A stretch of 64,000 bases of DNA, from positions 434,001-498,000 of the forward strand of contig NZ_CANMQS010000004.1 of NCBI RefSeq assembly GCF_947500075.1, read 5' to 3'. The notes under the pieces were generated by a model. That model did not search any database. It saw nothing but the letters and a program-made list of their open reading frames with translations, and had not been told where the DNA came from. Positions 42,109 to 51,070 of this stretch are shown piece after piece. The stretch comes from an uncultured Sulfitobacter sp. (lineage in GTDB: Bacteria > Pseudomonadota > Alphaproteobacteria > Rhodobacterales > Rhodobacteraceae). The position numbers and the translations under genes were made by a program. Within the stretch, counting starts at the first letter, position 1, and each line of letters opens with the position of its first letter.

Positions 42109-43254
42109 TCACGACGTCCTGGGACCGCTGGATGGGGAGAGGGGTGTCAGGCTGAGGTGCCGCGTCAGGTCCGACAGGGTGATGACCCCAAGAAGGTGAT
42201 GGTCCTGCACCACAAGGATCTTGCGGCGATTGGTTTTGCGGATGGTTTCGAACAGGGCGTCTATCCCCACATCCGGACCAATCATGACCTGATCGTTCAA
42301 TCCGACAAACACATCCCCGACCCGCGTCGTGACCCAGTTTTCCTGATCAATCCGGGACAAGACAGATCGGTCGATGTGACCCAGCAGAACCCCGTCTTCC
42401 ATCACCGGGGCAAAGCTGATGTTGCGGGGCAGAAAGACCTGATGAAGCAGTTCTGAAAGCGTCACCTGCGGGCTGACCGTCACTGGCGTGCGGCACATCA
42501 ATGCGGCCACCGATGTGCCCTCAAACGCCGCCTGCGCCCGTTGCATCGCATAGCTGGAGCGTGCAGCAACCAGTACAAACGCACCGATCAGCACGTACCA
42601 GATGCCCGCCAGCACATTGCCCTGAAACAACGCCAACACACCCAGAGCCATCAGCAGATACCCAAAGAACGCGCCCGATCGCGAGGCCGCTTTGGTCGCA
42701 GCCAGAGCGTCCCCCGTCCGATGCCAAAGATAAGCACGCAGGATGCGCCCGCCGTCCAGCGGAAATGCCGGCACCAGATTGAACAAGGCCAGCACAATGT
42801 TGACCAGCGCCAGATAGGAAAGCACCGCAACGCTTGCCGCCGCAGCGCCACCGAAAGCTACGATCAGGCTCAGGGTCCAGAACCCGACGCCAAGGCCCGC
42901 AGACATGACAGGCCCCGCGATTGCGATCCAGAATTCTGTGCGCGCGGATTTTGGCTCTGCCTCCAGCTCGGCCACGCCGCCAAACAGGAACAGAGTGATG
43001 GTCTTGATCGGAACACCCAACCGCCGCGCCACAACGGAATGGGCAAGCTCATGCAGCAGAAGTGAGGCGAACAATCCCAACATCGCCACAACCGCCATGA
43101 CCAGATAGACCGAACCGGTTCGGCCGGGCAGCGCATCCGGGAAATACCCTTGCGACAGGCTCCAGGTGACAAGCCCTGCGATGATCAGCCAGCTTGGATC
43201 AACCCTGATCTCAAAATTGTTAATGGTGCATATTTTCACGGCATTTGAGAACAT
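42109..43254 (-). CDS. Site-2 protease-family (M50) metalloprotease with CBS pair
   Basis: 381-aa membrane protein. The zinc motif HELAH is at 68-72 and the second ligand PLDGG at 166-169, both in membrane segments. A C-terminal pair of CBS domains covers about 245-370 (VTVSPQVTLSEL, KILVVQDHHLLGVITLSDL). It probably cleaves a membrane-bound regulator in response to adenine nucleotides sensed by the CBS domains. A homologous M50/CBS protein (Rv2625c) sits beside Usp genes in the mycobacterial DosR regulon. Confidence 0.88.
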   Translation of the reverse strand: MFSNAVKICTINNFEIRVDPSWLIIAGLVTWSLSQGYFPDALPGRTGSVYLVMAVVAMLGLFASLLLHELAHSVVARRLGVPIKTITLFLFGGVAELEAEPKSARTEFWIAIAGPVMSAGLGVGFWTLSLIVAFGGAAAASVAVLSYLALVNIVLALFNLVPAFPLDGGRILRAYLWHRTGDALAATKAASRSGAFFGYLLMALGVLALFQGNVLAGIWYVLIGAFVLVAARSSYAMQRAQAAFEGTSVAALMCRTPVTVSPQVTLSELLHQVFLPRNISFAPVMEDGVLLGHIDRSVLSRIDQENWVTTRVGDVFVGLNDQVMIGPDVGIDALFETIRKTNRRKILVVQDHHLLGVITLSDLTRHLSLTPLSPSSGPRTS

Positions 43255-43322
43255 ACGCCCTCCATCTTTGCCCTAAGGATAGCAATGGCGTTGCAGATCG
43301 AATTGATTTTCCGCAAGCCGTG

Positions 43323-44039
43323 TCAGGCGGGATGAAAAAGCCCGCCCACACCGTAGGCCAGAAGGGCCGCGACCCCCCCGATCAAGAGCGTTTCCAGACC
43401 GGAACGCCACCATTTCGCCAATGACCAACGGCTCTTTCCGGTGCCGATCAGGAAGAAGGTCAGCAAGGTCGCCAGAACCGAGGTTGCGAAGGGATTGGGC
43501 AGGCCAAGCAAAAACGGCAAAAGCGGCACCGCACCCGCAACCATGAACGCCGCAAACGTGGCCAGCGCCGCGCGCATCGGGTTCGGCTCTTCGCGGGCAA
43601 GCCCGTATTCATCGCTGAGCATCAGGTCGATCCAGTTCTGCTTGTTCCGGGTGATGGCCTGCGTGGCCTGCTCCAGAACATCCCCCGACAAGCCGCGCCT
43701 TGCCAGAATTTGCCGCAACTCTTCCCGCTCCCCTTCGGGGTGTTCTTCTATGTGCCGCTCCTCGATTTGAATGATGCGCTTGCGGTCATCCAGCTCTGCC
43801 TTGGTGCCGGAGTAGTTGCTGGCCGCCATCGAAAAGCCATCGGCCAGAATGTTCGCCAATCCAAGGGCAACGATGATCGTGTGGGACAGTCCCGCACCCT
43901 CAACCCCCGCAACAATAGCAAAGGTGGTGACCGCACCGTCGATCCCGCCATAGATCATGTCCTTGAGATGGCTCTGCTTTTGTCCTTCCGAAAGGCGGCG
44001 GGTGATGTCCTGGGGGCTGTGGCTGTGTTCCTGGGTCAT
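43323..44039 (-). CDS. VIT1/CCC1-family iron/manganese transporter-like protein
   Basis: 238-aa membrane protein. The N-terminal KDMIYGGIDGAVTTFAIVAG is the conserved first helix, with SMAASNYSG downstream. A charged cytoplasmic loop of about 60 residues (EERHIEEHPEGEREEL) could bind metal, and five hydrophobic segments are predicted. The start at 44039 matches the family N-terminus; the frame is open far upstream but antisense to the divergent gene. The transported ion is probably Fe2+ or Mn2+, by family. Confidence 0.85.
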   Translation of the reverse strand: MTQEHSHSPQDITRRLSEGQKQSHLKDMIYGGIDGAVTTFAIVAGVEGAGLSHTIIVALGLANILADGFSMAASNYSGTKAELDDRKRIIQIEERHIEEHPEGEREELRQILARRGLSGDVLEQATQAITRNKQNWIDLMLSDEYGLAREEPNPMRAALATFAAFMVAGAVPLLPFLLGLPNPFATSVLATLLTFFLIGTGKSRWSLAKWWRSGLETLLIGGVAALLAYGVGGLFHPA

Positions 44040-44073
44040 CCGGCAAGTCTGCCGCTTTTTTTGCCCTTCGTAA

Positions 44074-44087
44074 TTGAGCCAGATCAA
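44074..44087. promoter_or_regulatory. FNR-like box (one mismatch), divergent
   Basis: TTGAGCCAGATCAA lies 33-34 bp from both the VIT-family start (44039) and the CaCA-family start (44121). Confidence 0.55.
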
Positions 44088-44120
44088 GAAACGGCATGGA
44101 AGGTTTGTTAGGCGGACCCC

Positions 44121-45158
44121 ATGGATATTCCCGCAACCACGCTGGGGCAAAGCGCGCTGATCTTCTTGTTCAGCGCCATCTGTGTCTGGATCGCAGGCGC
44201 CCGGCTTGCCTATCTGGCGGACGCACTTGCCGATCGGTTCAAGCTCGCCAAATCGCTGATGGGGCTGCTGATCCTGTCGCTTGCCACCTCCTTGCCCGAG
44301 GTGGCGACAACGCTGGGTGCAGCCATTGGGCAGGCCCGTGATCTGGTGCTCAACAACCTCTTTGGTGGCATCACCCTGCAAACGGCAATTCTGGCGATGT
44401 CGGATTTCTGGGCGCGGGGGCCGATCACGAATTATCCACGCAAGGCCAATCACGCGCTGGAGGCGACGTTGCTGGTGCTGTTGCTGTCGGTGGCGTTGAT
44501 CATCACCAATCTGGGCGAAACATTTGTCTTTGCCGGGGTGGGGCTGGGCAGCGTGTGTATTGCTGTGGTCTATGGTGGCGCGATCTGGCTGCTGCGCCGG
44601 TATGATGACAGCAGCGACTGGGTGCCGGTTGATCTGCCCGATCCGGACCCGCTGGCCTTTCCCGCCCCGACCGGCCTGGCCGTGAAGAGCAACCGGGCTT
44701 TGATCGCCCAAGCCGCCGCAGCCTGCATCGCCATTTTGATCTTTGGCCTGCTGCTGGTCTTCTCTGCGGACCGCATTGCGGTTCAATCGGGGCTTGGTGC
44801 GGGGTTCATCGGGGTGACCTTGCTGGCGCTGGCGACCTCTCTGCCGGAACTGACCACCAGCATCGCGGCGGTGCGGATCGGGGCCTATACGATGGCGATT
44901 TCCAACATTTTCGGCAGCAACCTGATCATGCTGGTGCTGGTGTTCCCGGCGGACATCCTGTTTCGCAGTGGCCCGATCCTGCGAGACACGTCGCGCACGG
45001 TCAGCCTTGCGCTGTCCTTCGGCCTGGCGGTCACGGCCATCTATCTGATCGGTCTGATCGTGCGGCGCAAACCGCGTGTGGGGGATGTCGGGCTTGATTC
45101 CATTCTGGTGATGCTGACTTTCATGGCGAGCCTCGCGGCCTATTACTTCGCGCGTTGA
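44121..45158 (+). CDS. CaCA-family sodium/calcium exchanger-type protein
   Basis: 345-aa membrane protein with ten hydrophobic segments in two homologous halves. The alpha repeats are LATSLPEVATTLGAA and LATSLPELTTSIAAV, whose acidic residues coordinate Ca2+. It exports Ca2+ (or another cation) against Na+ or H+. It is divergent from the VIT gene, and its last 16 bp overlap the convergent P-type ATPase gene, so three cation transporters lie together. Confidence 0.88.
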   Translation: MDIPATTLGQSALIFLFSAICVWIAGARLAYLADALADRFKLAKSLMGLLILSLATSLPEVATTLGAAIGQARDLVLNNLFGGITLQTAILAMSDFWARGPITNYPRKANHALEATLLVLLLSVALIITNLGETFVFAGVGLGSVCIAVVYGGAIWLLRRYDDSSDWVPVDLPDPDPLAFPAPTGLAVKSNRALIAQAAAACIAILIFGLLLVFSADRIAVQSGLGAGFIGVTLLALATSLPELTTSIAAVRIGAYTMAISNIFGSNLIMLVLVFPADILFRSGPILRDTSRTVSLALSFGLAVTAIYLIGLIVRRKPRVGDVGLDSILVMLTFMASLAAYYFAR

Positions 45159-47722
45159 AAGCGCAGCACTGCGGCCTTCAGAACCTCTGGAACAACAAGG
45201 ATGGGCAGGGCGAAGGTGCCAATCATCAGCCATTGGTCAACACCCATGGGCACTGTGCGCAACAGGACTTGCAAAGGCGGCCAATAGACTGCCGCGACCT
45301 GAGCACCCAACGTCACGGCAAGCGCGATCAGCAGGAACGGATTGCTGAGCCAGCCAATCCGCCACCCCGTCAGCCGCAGGGAGCGGAAGGCGAAAACGCT
45401 GACTTTCTCAAACACCACCATGGCGGTGAACGCAGTGGTGCGGGCCAGTTCCAGACCAGACTCCATCAGGTGAAAGAAGATCCAAAGGCTCGACAACCCG
45501 GTGTAGGTGCCCAGCAGGACGATTGTGAGGATGCCATGCAGACCCAATATGGCGGTATGTTTGTCACGGGGGGGCTTCTGCATCTGATCCGGCTCGGATT
45601 TCTCTACCCCCAGTGCGACGGCCGTTACCCCGTCTGTGACAAGGTTCATCCACAGGATCTGCGTGGCCAGAAAGACCAGCGGCCCGCCGATGGCGATGTT
45701 CACGACAAGGGCAATCACCTCACCCGCGTTGGACGACAGCAGGTAGCGCACGAATTTCTGCACATTGGCGAATTGCCTGCGGCCCTCGCCGATGGCCCGC
45801 ACGATGGTGGCAAAGTTGTCATCCAGGAGCACCAGATCGGAGGCATCGCGTGCCACGTCCGTGCCGCGGATGCCCATGGACACCCCGATATCGGCCTGTT
45901 TGAGGGCCGGGGCGTCATTCACCCCGTCTCCGGTCATCGCGACGATCTGCCCCTGTGCCTGCAAGGCAGAGACAATGCGCATCTTCTGCGCAGGTTTCGT
46001 GCGGGCAAAAAGGACATCCTCCTTCAGCACGCCCGCAAGGGCCGTGTCGTCAAGCGCATCAAGATCCGCACCGGTCAGATGCTCTGTGACGTCCAGTGAA
46101 AGCTGCGCTGCGATGGCGCCTGCGGTAATCGGACTGTCGCCGGTGATCATGACCACCCGGATGCCTGCCGCACGGGCAGAGCGGATGGCATCGCGCACTT
46201 CCGCGCGCGGTGGATCAATGATGCCGACCAGCCCGACAAAGGTCATGTCCTGTTCGATGATCTGCTTGTCAGGCGCATCGCGGTGGGCAAATGCCATCAC
46301 GCGCAGCCCTTCTGCGGCAAGGCGGGTATAGGCGCGGGTGATCTCTTCGTGGACTTCTGCACGCAAAGGGCGCACCCCGGCCTGAGTCATGATCTGGCTA
46401 CAGACCTCAAGCACCTGTTCAGGTGCGCCTTTGGTCAGCACAACAGTCCCACGGTCCGCCTGATACAACACGCTCATCCGTTTGCGCGCACTGCTGAAGG
46501 GGATTTCAGCAAGCAGGTTGCGCTCTTCCGGCAGGCTGCACCAGCCCTTGTACCCCAACGTGATCAACGCGCCTTCGGTGGGGGCGCCGACCATGCGCCA
46601 CTCCGAGCCTTCGCGGTTCAGACGCGCATGGCTGCAATAGAGCCCGGTCTTCAACAAGGCGTCCAGAACCACATCATCTGCGGCCCGTATCCGGCTGCCA
46701 TCCAGTTCAATGTGCCCGGCCGGGTCATATCCTGTGCCGGTCACGTCATAGCGGCGGTCAAGCGTCCAGACATGCGTGGCGGTCATCTTGTTTTCGGTCA
46801 GCGTACCGGTCTTGTCCGTGCAGATCACCGATGCCGCGCCCAGCGTCTCAACCGCCTGCAACCGGCGCGCCAGAGCGTTCTGCCGTACCATCGCCGTGGC
46901 CCCCAGCGCCAGCGTGATGGTGACAACGGCGGGCAGCCCCTCGGGCACCATGGCCACCGACAGGGACAGCCCGGTCATGACCATCTCTGTCAGGTCACGC
47001 CCCAGATACAGCCCCAATCCGGCGACCCCTGCCGCAACCAGCAGTGCTGCGATGCCAAGCTGGCGCGCAAGCTGCCCCAGCTTCTTCTGAAGGTTTGTCG
47101 TCTTGGTCCCCACCGACCCGGTCAGATGAGCGATCTTGCCAAACTCCGTCCGGGCCCCAATTGCCGTCACTTCCGCTTCGGCGCGCCCCGCCGTGACAGA
47201 CGTCCCGGCAAAGACATCCAGTCGGCCCTCCTCGCGATCCTTTGCGACAGGCACCGATTCCCCTGTCAGGACGCTTTCATCCACCGCCAGTTCAACCGAT
47301 CGCCGCACCACGGCATCCGCCGCGATCTTCGCGCCGGGGGTCAGCACCAAAATGTCGCCGGGCACAATTTCCCGTGCGGGGATGACCTGCTCTTGCCCCG
47401 CGCGCAGCACCATTGCCTGCGGCGACAGAAGGTTGCGCAACGCGGTCAACGCGGTTTCTGCTTTCCATTCCTGACCAAAGCCGAGGGCCGCGTTCAGCAC
47501 CACAACAAGGGCGATGGTGACGGCATCCATCATCTCTCCCAGCGCCACAGCGACCGCCGCCGCCGCAACCAGGATCAAGACCAGAAAGCTGGAAAACTGA
47601 CGCAAAAGCACCCACAGCGCGCTTGTCTGCCTGATGGCAGGAAGCTCGTTCCAGCCGTGTTCTTCACGGGCCTTCTCGACCTCCTCTGGCGTCAAACCAG
47701 CCTGCTGCACATTCTCTGACAC
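45143..47722 (-). CDS. P2-type cation-transporting ATPase
   Basis: 859-aa P-type ATPase. Actuator motif LTGES (about 152-156), M4 motif PEGLP (260-264), phosphorylation Asp D303 in CTDKTGTLTE, nucleotide-domain KGAPE, and TGDGVNDAPALK. The PEGLP motif and size place it in the P2 (SERCA/PMCA-like, Ca2+ or Na+) group rather than the heavy-metal P1B group. Translation starts at GTG behind GAGGG. The FNR-like box at 47781 is 58 bp upstream. In mycobacteria a P2 ATPase (CtpF) is likewise part of the hypoxia regulon. Confidence 0.9.
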   Translation of the reverse strand: MSENVQQAGLTPEEVEKAREEHGWNELPAIRQTSALWVLLRQFSSFLVLILVAAAAVAVALGEMMDAVTIALVVVLNAALGFGQEWKAETALTALRNLLSPQAMVLRAGQEQVIPAREIVPGDILVLTPGAKIAADAVVRRSVELAVDESVLTGESVPVAKDREEGRLDVFAGTSVTAGRAEAEVTAIGARTEFGKIAHLTGSVGTKTTNLQKKLGQLARQLGIAALLVAAGVAGLGLYLGRDLTEMVMTGLSLSVAMVPEGLPAVVTITLALGATAMVRQNALARRLQAVETLGAASVICTDKTGTLTENKMTATHVWTLDRRYDVTGTGYDPAGHIELDGSRIRAADDVVLDALLKTGLYCSHARLNREGSEWRMVGAPTEGALITLGYKGWCSLPEERNLLAEIPFSSARKRMSVLYQADRGTVVLTKGAPEQVLEVCSQIMTQAGVRPLRAEVHEEITRAYTRLAAEGLRVMAFAHRDAPDKQIIEQDMTFVGLVGIIDPPRAEVRDAIRSARAAGIRVVMITGDSPITAGAIAAQLSLDVTEHLTGADLDALDDTALAGVLKEDVLFARTKPAQKMRIVSALQAQGQIVAMTGDGVNDAPALKQADIGVSMGIRGTDVARDASDLVLLDDNFATIVRAIGEGRRQFANVQKFVRYLLSSNAGEVIALVVNIAIGGPLVFLATQILWMNLVTDGVTAVALGVEKSEPDQMQKPPRDKHTAILGLHGILTIVLLGTYTGLSSLWIFFHLMESGLELARTTAFTAMVVFEKVSVFAFRSLRLTGWRIGWLSNPFLLIALAVTLGAQVAAVYWPPLQVLLRTVPMGVDQWLMIGTFALPILVVPEVLKAAVLRFQRAK

Positions 47723-47780
47723 GTGACACCCTCATCCTTTGAATGTTTGTGTCGGTATCAGGCGAAAACACAGTCAGTGA

Positions 47781-47794
47781 TTGAGCAATATCAA
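47781..47794. promoter_or_regulatory. FNR-like box (one mismatch), divergent
   Basis: TTGAGCAATATCAA lies 58 bp from the P-type ATPase start (47722) and 61 bp from the phasin start (47856). Confidence 0.6.
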
Positions 47795-47855
47795 CCCAAA
47801 CGCGCCCTGCGCCGCCTATTCTTTGCGGGTAACTTCACACATTGGAGGATCTACA

Positions 47856-48203
47856 ATGGCCAACACGCCACAAAAGCAGGACAGTACAGCCAAGCCCGAC
47901 GCAGAAGCATTCAACCCTTTCACCCAGCTTCAGGAGGCCGGTCTGGGCAATCTGATGGGGATGGGGACGGCATGGGTCGAAGCCATCAGCGATCTGGGCG
48001 CAGAGGTGGCCGGTTTCGTCGCGGAACGGATCAAGGAGGATGTCAAAACCCAGCATGAGATCCTGCATTGCAAGAACGTGACCGAACTACAGCATGTTCA
48101 GGCGCAATTCATGCAAAAGGCGATTGACCAGTATCAGGCCGAAACCGGCAAGCTGGTCGAAATGACAAGCAAGGCCTTTGCGCCAAAGACAACCGACAGC
48201 TGA
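47856..48203 (+). CDS. Phasin-family protein
   Basis: 115-aa helical amphipathic protein. The phasin pattern is visible in AWVEAISDLGAEVAGFVAERI and ELQHVQAQFMQKAIDQYQAETGKLVEM. Phasins coat polyhydroxyalkanoate granules. GGAGGA precedes the ATG. It is convergent with phaC, ending 2 bp from it, and is preceded by an FNR-like box, so granule formation seems tied to oxygen limitation. Confidence 0.85.
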   Translation: MANTPQKQDSTAKPDAEAFNPFTQLQEAGLGNLMGMGTAWVEAISDLGAEVAGFVAERIKEDVKTQHEILHCKNVTELQHVQAQFMQKAIDQYQAETGKLVEMTSKAFAPKTTDS

Positions 48204-48205
48204 GG

Positions 48206-49858
48206 TTACCCCAGAACGTAGCGGCCCGGTGCCGCGCCCATCACGGTCTCAAGGGCGTGGGTGTGCTTGGTCCGGGCACCGCTGCGCTTCTTGAGCCATG
48301 CCGCCCAGTGCGGCCACCACGAGCCGTCCTGTGGCGCATGTTCTGCAATCCACGCCGCTGCCGTCTTGTGTTTGTCACCTTCGGTCTTGTGGGCGCTGCG
48401 AAAATGGCGGCCCGGATGTCCGGGCTCAGACAGGATACCGCCATTGTGTCCGCCATTGGTCAGCACAAACGTCACATCCGTGTCGGTAAGCAGCGACAGC
48501 CGGTAGACGGAAACCCACGGTGACACGTGGTCGGTCTCGGTGGCCACGCAATACACATCCGCCCGAATGTCGCTCAGGGAGACAGCGGTTCCATCGACCT
48601 TGAACCGGCCCTTGGCCAGATCGTTCTTCAAGAACAGGCGGCGCAGGTATTCGGCATGCATGCGCGCAGGCATCCGCGTGGTATCCGCATTCCACGCCAG
48701 CAGCGGATTGTCAGCGGTACGCTCTGCCAGCAGATAGTGGCGGATGACCCTGCTCCAGATCAGATCATTGGAGCGGAGCAGTTGAAATGCGCCCGCCATC
48801 TGATCGGCCTTGAGGTATCCGGTGGTGGCCATGATGTCCTCAAGAAAGGCCACCTGACTTTCATTGATAAACAGCCCCAACTCCCCCGGTTCGGAGAAAT
48901 CGACCTGCGCCGCCAGCAGGCTGACGCTGGCAAAGGTCTCATCCCCGTCCCGCGCCAGTGCGGCCGCCGTGATGGAAAGCAACGTGCCGCCAAGGCAATA
49001 CCCGGCTGCGTGGATCCGGTCGTGACCCATTGAGTTGATGGCCTCAATCGCAGCACGTGGGCCCAGATCGACATAGTCCTGCATCGACAGGTCCGCGTCG
49101 CTGGCATCGGGGTTTTTCCACGACAGGATAAACACCTCAAACCCCTGATCGCGCAGATACGCGACCAGCGAACGCTGGGCGGTCAGGTCGAGAATGTAGA
49201 ATTTCATGATCCACGCGGGCACGATGAGGATCGGTTCAGGGTGGATGCGATCCGTTGTCGGGCGGTAGCGGATCAGTTCGGCCAATTCATTGCGCATCAC
49301 CACATCGCCGGGTGTCGTAGCCAGTGTCTCTCCCACTTTGAATGTGCCCGAGGCGCGAGGTTCCTTGCGCATCAAACGACCAAAGTCTTCCACCCAATAT
49401 TGGGCACCCAACATCAGGTTCTGTCCGCCCGTCTTGCGGGTGCGGTCAAGGACTTGCGGGTTCGTCAGCGCGAAATTGGCGGGCGAGAACATGTCCAGCC
49501 ACTGACGCGCGGTGAAGTTCACGACCTGCGCGTGTTTGGGATCAACGCCCGCCAGTCCAGTTGTCGCCGCCTCCCACCAATCCTGTGCTGCAAGAAACCT
49601 CTGGGCCATCACGTTGTAGGGAAAGGCGGCCCACGCAGGGTCGGCAAACCGGCGATCATGCCGTTCCTTCGGTTCAACCGTTTCGGCCCATGCGCGTTTG
49701 GCAAGTGTCGCCTGTTTCTCCGGTGACCCCATCAGATGCATCGCCCAATCCACATATGCCGTTGCAAGGGCCGTCGGCGAAAGCCCTGCGGTCAGCCGCC
49801 CAAGGGCCGCATGCCAATGCGCGTCCACACCGGGTTTCGGAGGGTCAGATCTGCTCAT
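48206..49858 (-). CDS. phaC: Poly(3-hydroxyalkanoate) synthase, class I-like
   Basis: 550-aa PHA synthase of the alpha/beta-hydrolase fold. The lipase-like box is GYCLGG with catalytic Cys C288, the Asp lies in ETDHVSPW and the His in NGGHNGGIL. The N-terminal domain has the class I pattern QWLDMFSPANFALTNPQVL. It polymerises 3-hydroxyacyl-CoA to carbon-storage granules. The gene overlaps the end of the membrane-fusion gene by 4 bp, so it is cotranscribed with the exporter, an odd partnership. It is probably an accessory synthase to a housekeeping phaC elsewhere. Confidence 0.9.
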   Translation of the reverse strand: MSRSDPPKPGVDAHWHAALGRLTAGLSPTALATAYVDWAMHLMGSPEKQATLAKRAWAETVEPKERHDRRFADPAWAAFPYNVMAQRFLAAQDWWEAATTGLAGVDPKHAQVVNFTARQWLDMFSPANFALTNPQVLDRTRKTGGQNLMLGAQYWVEDFGRLMRKEPRASGTFKVGETLATTPGDVVMRNELAELIRYRPTTDRIHPEPILIVPAWIMKFYILDLTAQRSLVAYLRDQGFEVFILSWKNPDASDADLSMQDYVDLGPRAAIEAINSMGHDRIHAAGYCLGGTLLSITAAALARDGDETFASVSLLAAQVDFSEPGELGLFINESQVAFLEDIMATTGYLKADQMAGAFQLLRSNDLIWSRVIRHYLLAERTADNPLLAWNADTTRMPARMHAEYLRRLFLKNDLAKGRFKVDGTAVSLSDIRADVYCVATETDHVSPWVSVYRLSLLTDTDVTFVLTNGGHNGGILSEPGHPGRHFRSAHKTEGDKHKTAAAWIAEHAPQDGSWWPHWAAWLKKRSGARTKHTHALETVMGAAPGRYVLG

Positions 49859-51066
49859 AACTGAGATCTTTCGACCAGCGGCACACCAGCCGCGATTGCA
49901 TCGCTGGGATGGGTGATGACACGTTCGTCCACTTCCAGCCCGCTGAGGACTTCGACCATGCGGTCATTGCGCTTGCCAAGCGTGACGACACGCCGCTCAG
50001 CAAGCCCCTCAATCGCAACGAATACCGCCCATTCACTGCCTTGGCGAAAAACGGCGCTCAACGGGATTTGAAGCGCGTCTTCAACGCGCCATTCAATGAT
50101 CCGCAGAAAGACGGAAAATCCATCCCCCAGACTGGGCCGCGCCTCTGCCGGGGTGGTAAGGGTGAAATAGGCATCGACCCTTTGCTCCTCGATCCCCAGT
50201 GCCGACACCTTGGTGCGGGCCTTGGGATCAATGCGCTCCAGCCGGGCCTCCAGCACCTCATCGCCGCCCCAACGTTCCACATAGGCCTTTGCGCCGGGCG
50301 ACAGGCGCACAGCGTCGTTGGACAGGATGTCGGCCACAAGCTCAAGCTGACCGGGATCGCCAATGCTCACCAGGGGTGCGCCAATTGTGACCGGCCGCTC
50401 GCTGATCGTCTCCACCGACAATACCACCCCATCCGTGGGCGAGGTGACCTGAACACAGCAGCCGTCGGGCGTCGGGTTCGCATCGGTCGGGACAAGCAAG
50501 GTCGCGCGCGCCCGTTCAATCGTGCCATTGGCCATCTCGATCCGGGCCTGTGCCGCTTCGATGGCGGCCTGTGCCACGGCAAGCCTCTGGGTGTCGTCCT
50601 CCATCCGAGTGATCGACGCAACCCCGCGGGACACAAGCGCCTGCGTGCGGTCGAACTGGGATTGGGCAAAGCGGGCCGTTTCCTGCGCCTGCTTGAGATC
50701 CGCCTGTGCCACGTGTCGTGCGGCCATGGCCTCCTGCAAGGACGCCTCCGCTTGCAACTGCGACCGCGCATCAAGCAATCCCGAAGAGGCAGGCTGCACA
50801 ATCGCGACAATTGTTTCGCCTGCCACGACGACGTCCCCCTCTGACACCGGCGACCGCAATGCCGTGCCCGAAATGGGGGAGGCCACCTCAAAAAGTTCGC
50901 GCACCTCGGTCTGGCCATCCGCGTTGATTGTCACTTCCAGCGGACCCCTGCGGACCGCAGCCAGATCGACTGCGACCGGATCGGCGCGAAAGCTGACGTA
51001 GGACAGCCCTGCCACCAGCGTTACGCCAATGCCAATCAGGACAAGTGTGCGGGTTGAATAAGCCAT
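49855..51066 (-). CDS. HlyD/MacA-type periplasmic adaptor (membrane fusion protein)
   Basis: 403-aa protein with an N-terminal membrane anchor (TLVLIGIGVTLVAGLSYV). A lipoyl/barrel-sandwich half-motif (VASPISGTALRSPVSEGDVV) precedes a coiled-coil hairpin (about 100-195, AQADLKQAQETARFAQSQFDR) and is followed by beta-barrel domains. It links an inner-membrane ABC pump to an outer-membrane channel. It is the third gene of the ABC operon and is coupled to phaC. Confidence 0.88.
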   Translation of the reverse strand: MAYSTRTLVLIGIGVTLVAGLSYVSFRADPVAVDLAAVRRGPLEVTINADGQTEVRELFEVASPISGTALRSPVSEGDVVVAGETIVAIVQPASSGLLDARSQLQAEASLQEAMAARHVAQADLKQAQETARFAQSQFDRTQALVSRGVASITRMEDDTQRLAVAQAAIEAAQARIEMANGTIERARATLLVPTDANPTPDGCCVQVTSPTDGVVLSVETISERPVTIGAPLVSIGDPGQLELVADILSNDAVRLSPGAKAYVERWGGDEVLEARLERIDPKARTKVSALGIEEQRVDAYFTLTTPAEARPSLGDGFSVFLRIIEWRVEDALQIPLSAVFRQGSEWAVFVAIEGLAERRVVTLGKRNDRMVEVLSGLEVDERVITHPSDAIAAGVPLVERSQL

Positions 51067-51070
51067 TGGG

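Noticed and set aside
43303-43316. TTGATTTTCCGCAA near the M50 protease promoter
   Set aside because: Two mismatches in the right half-site, including bases that FNR proteins contact; not counted as an FNR box.
44040-45233. Upstream extension of the VIT-family frame by nearly 400 codons
   Set aside because: It runs antisense through the CaCA gene, is Arg/Gln/His-rich and shows no domain; the family N-terminus fits the ATG at 44039.
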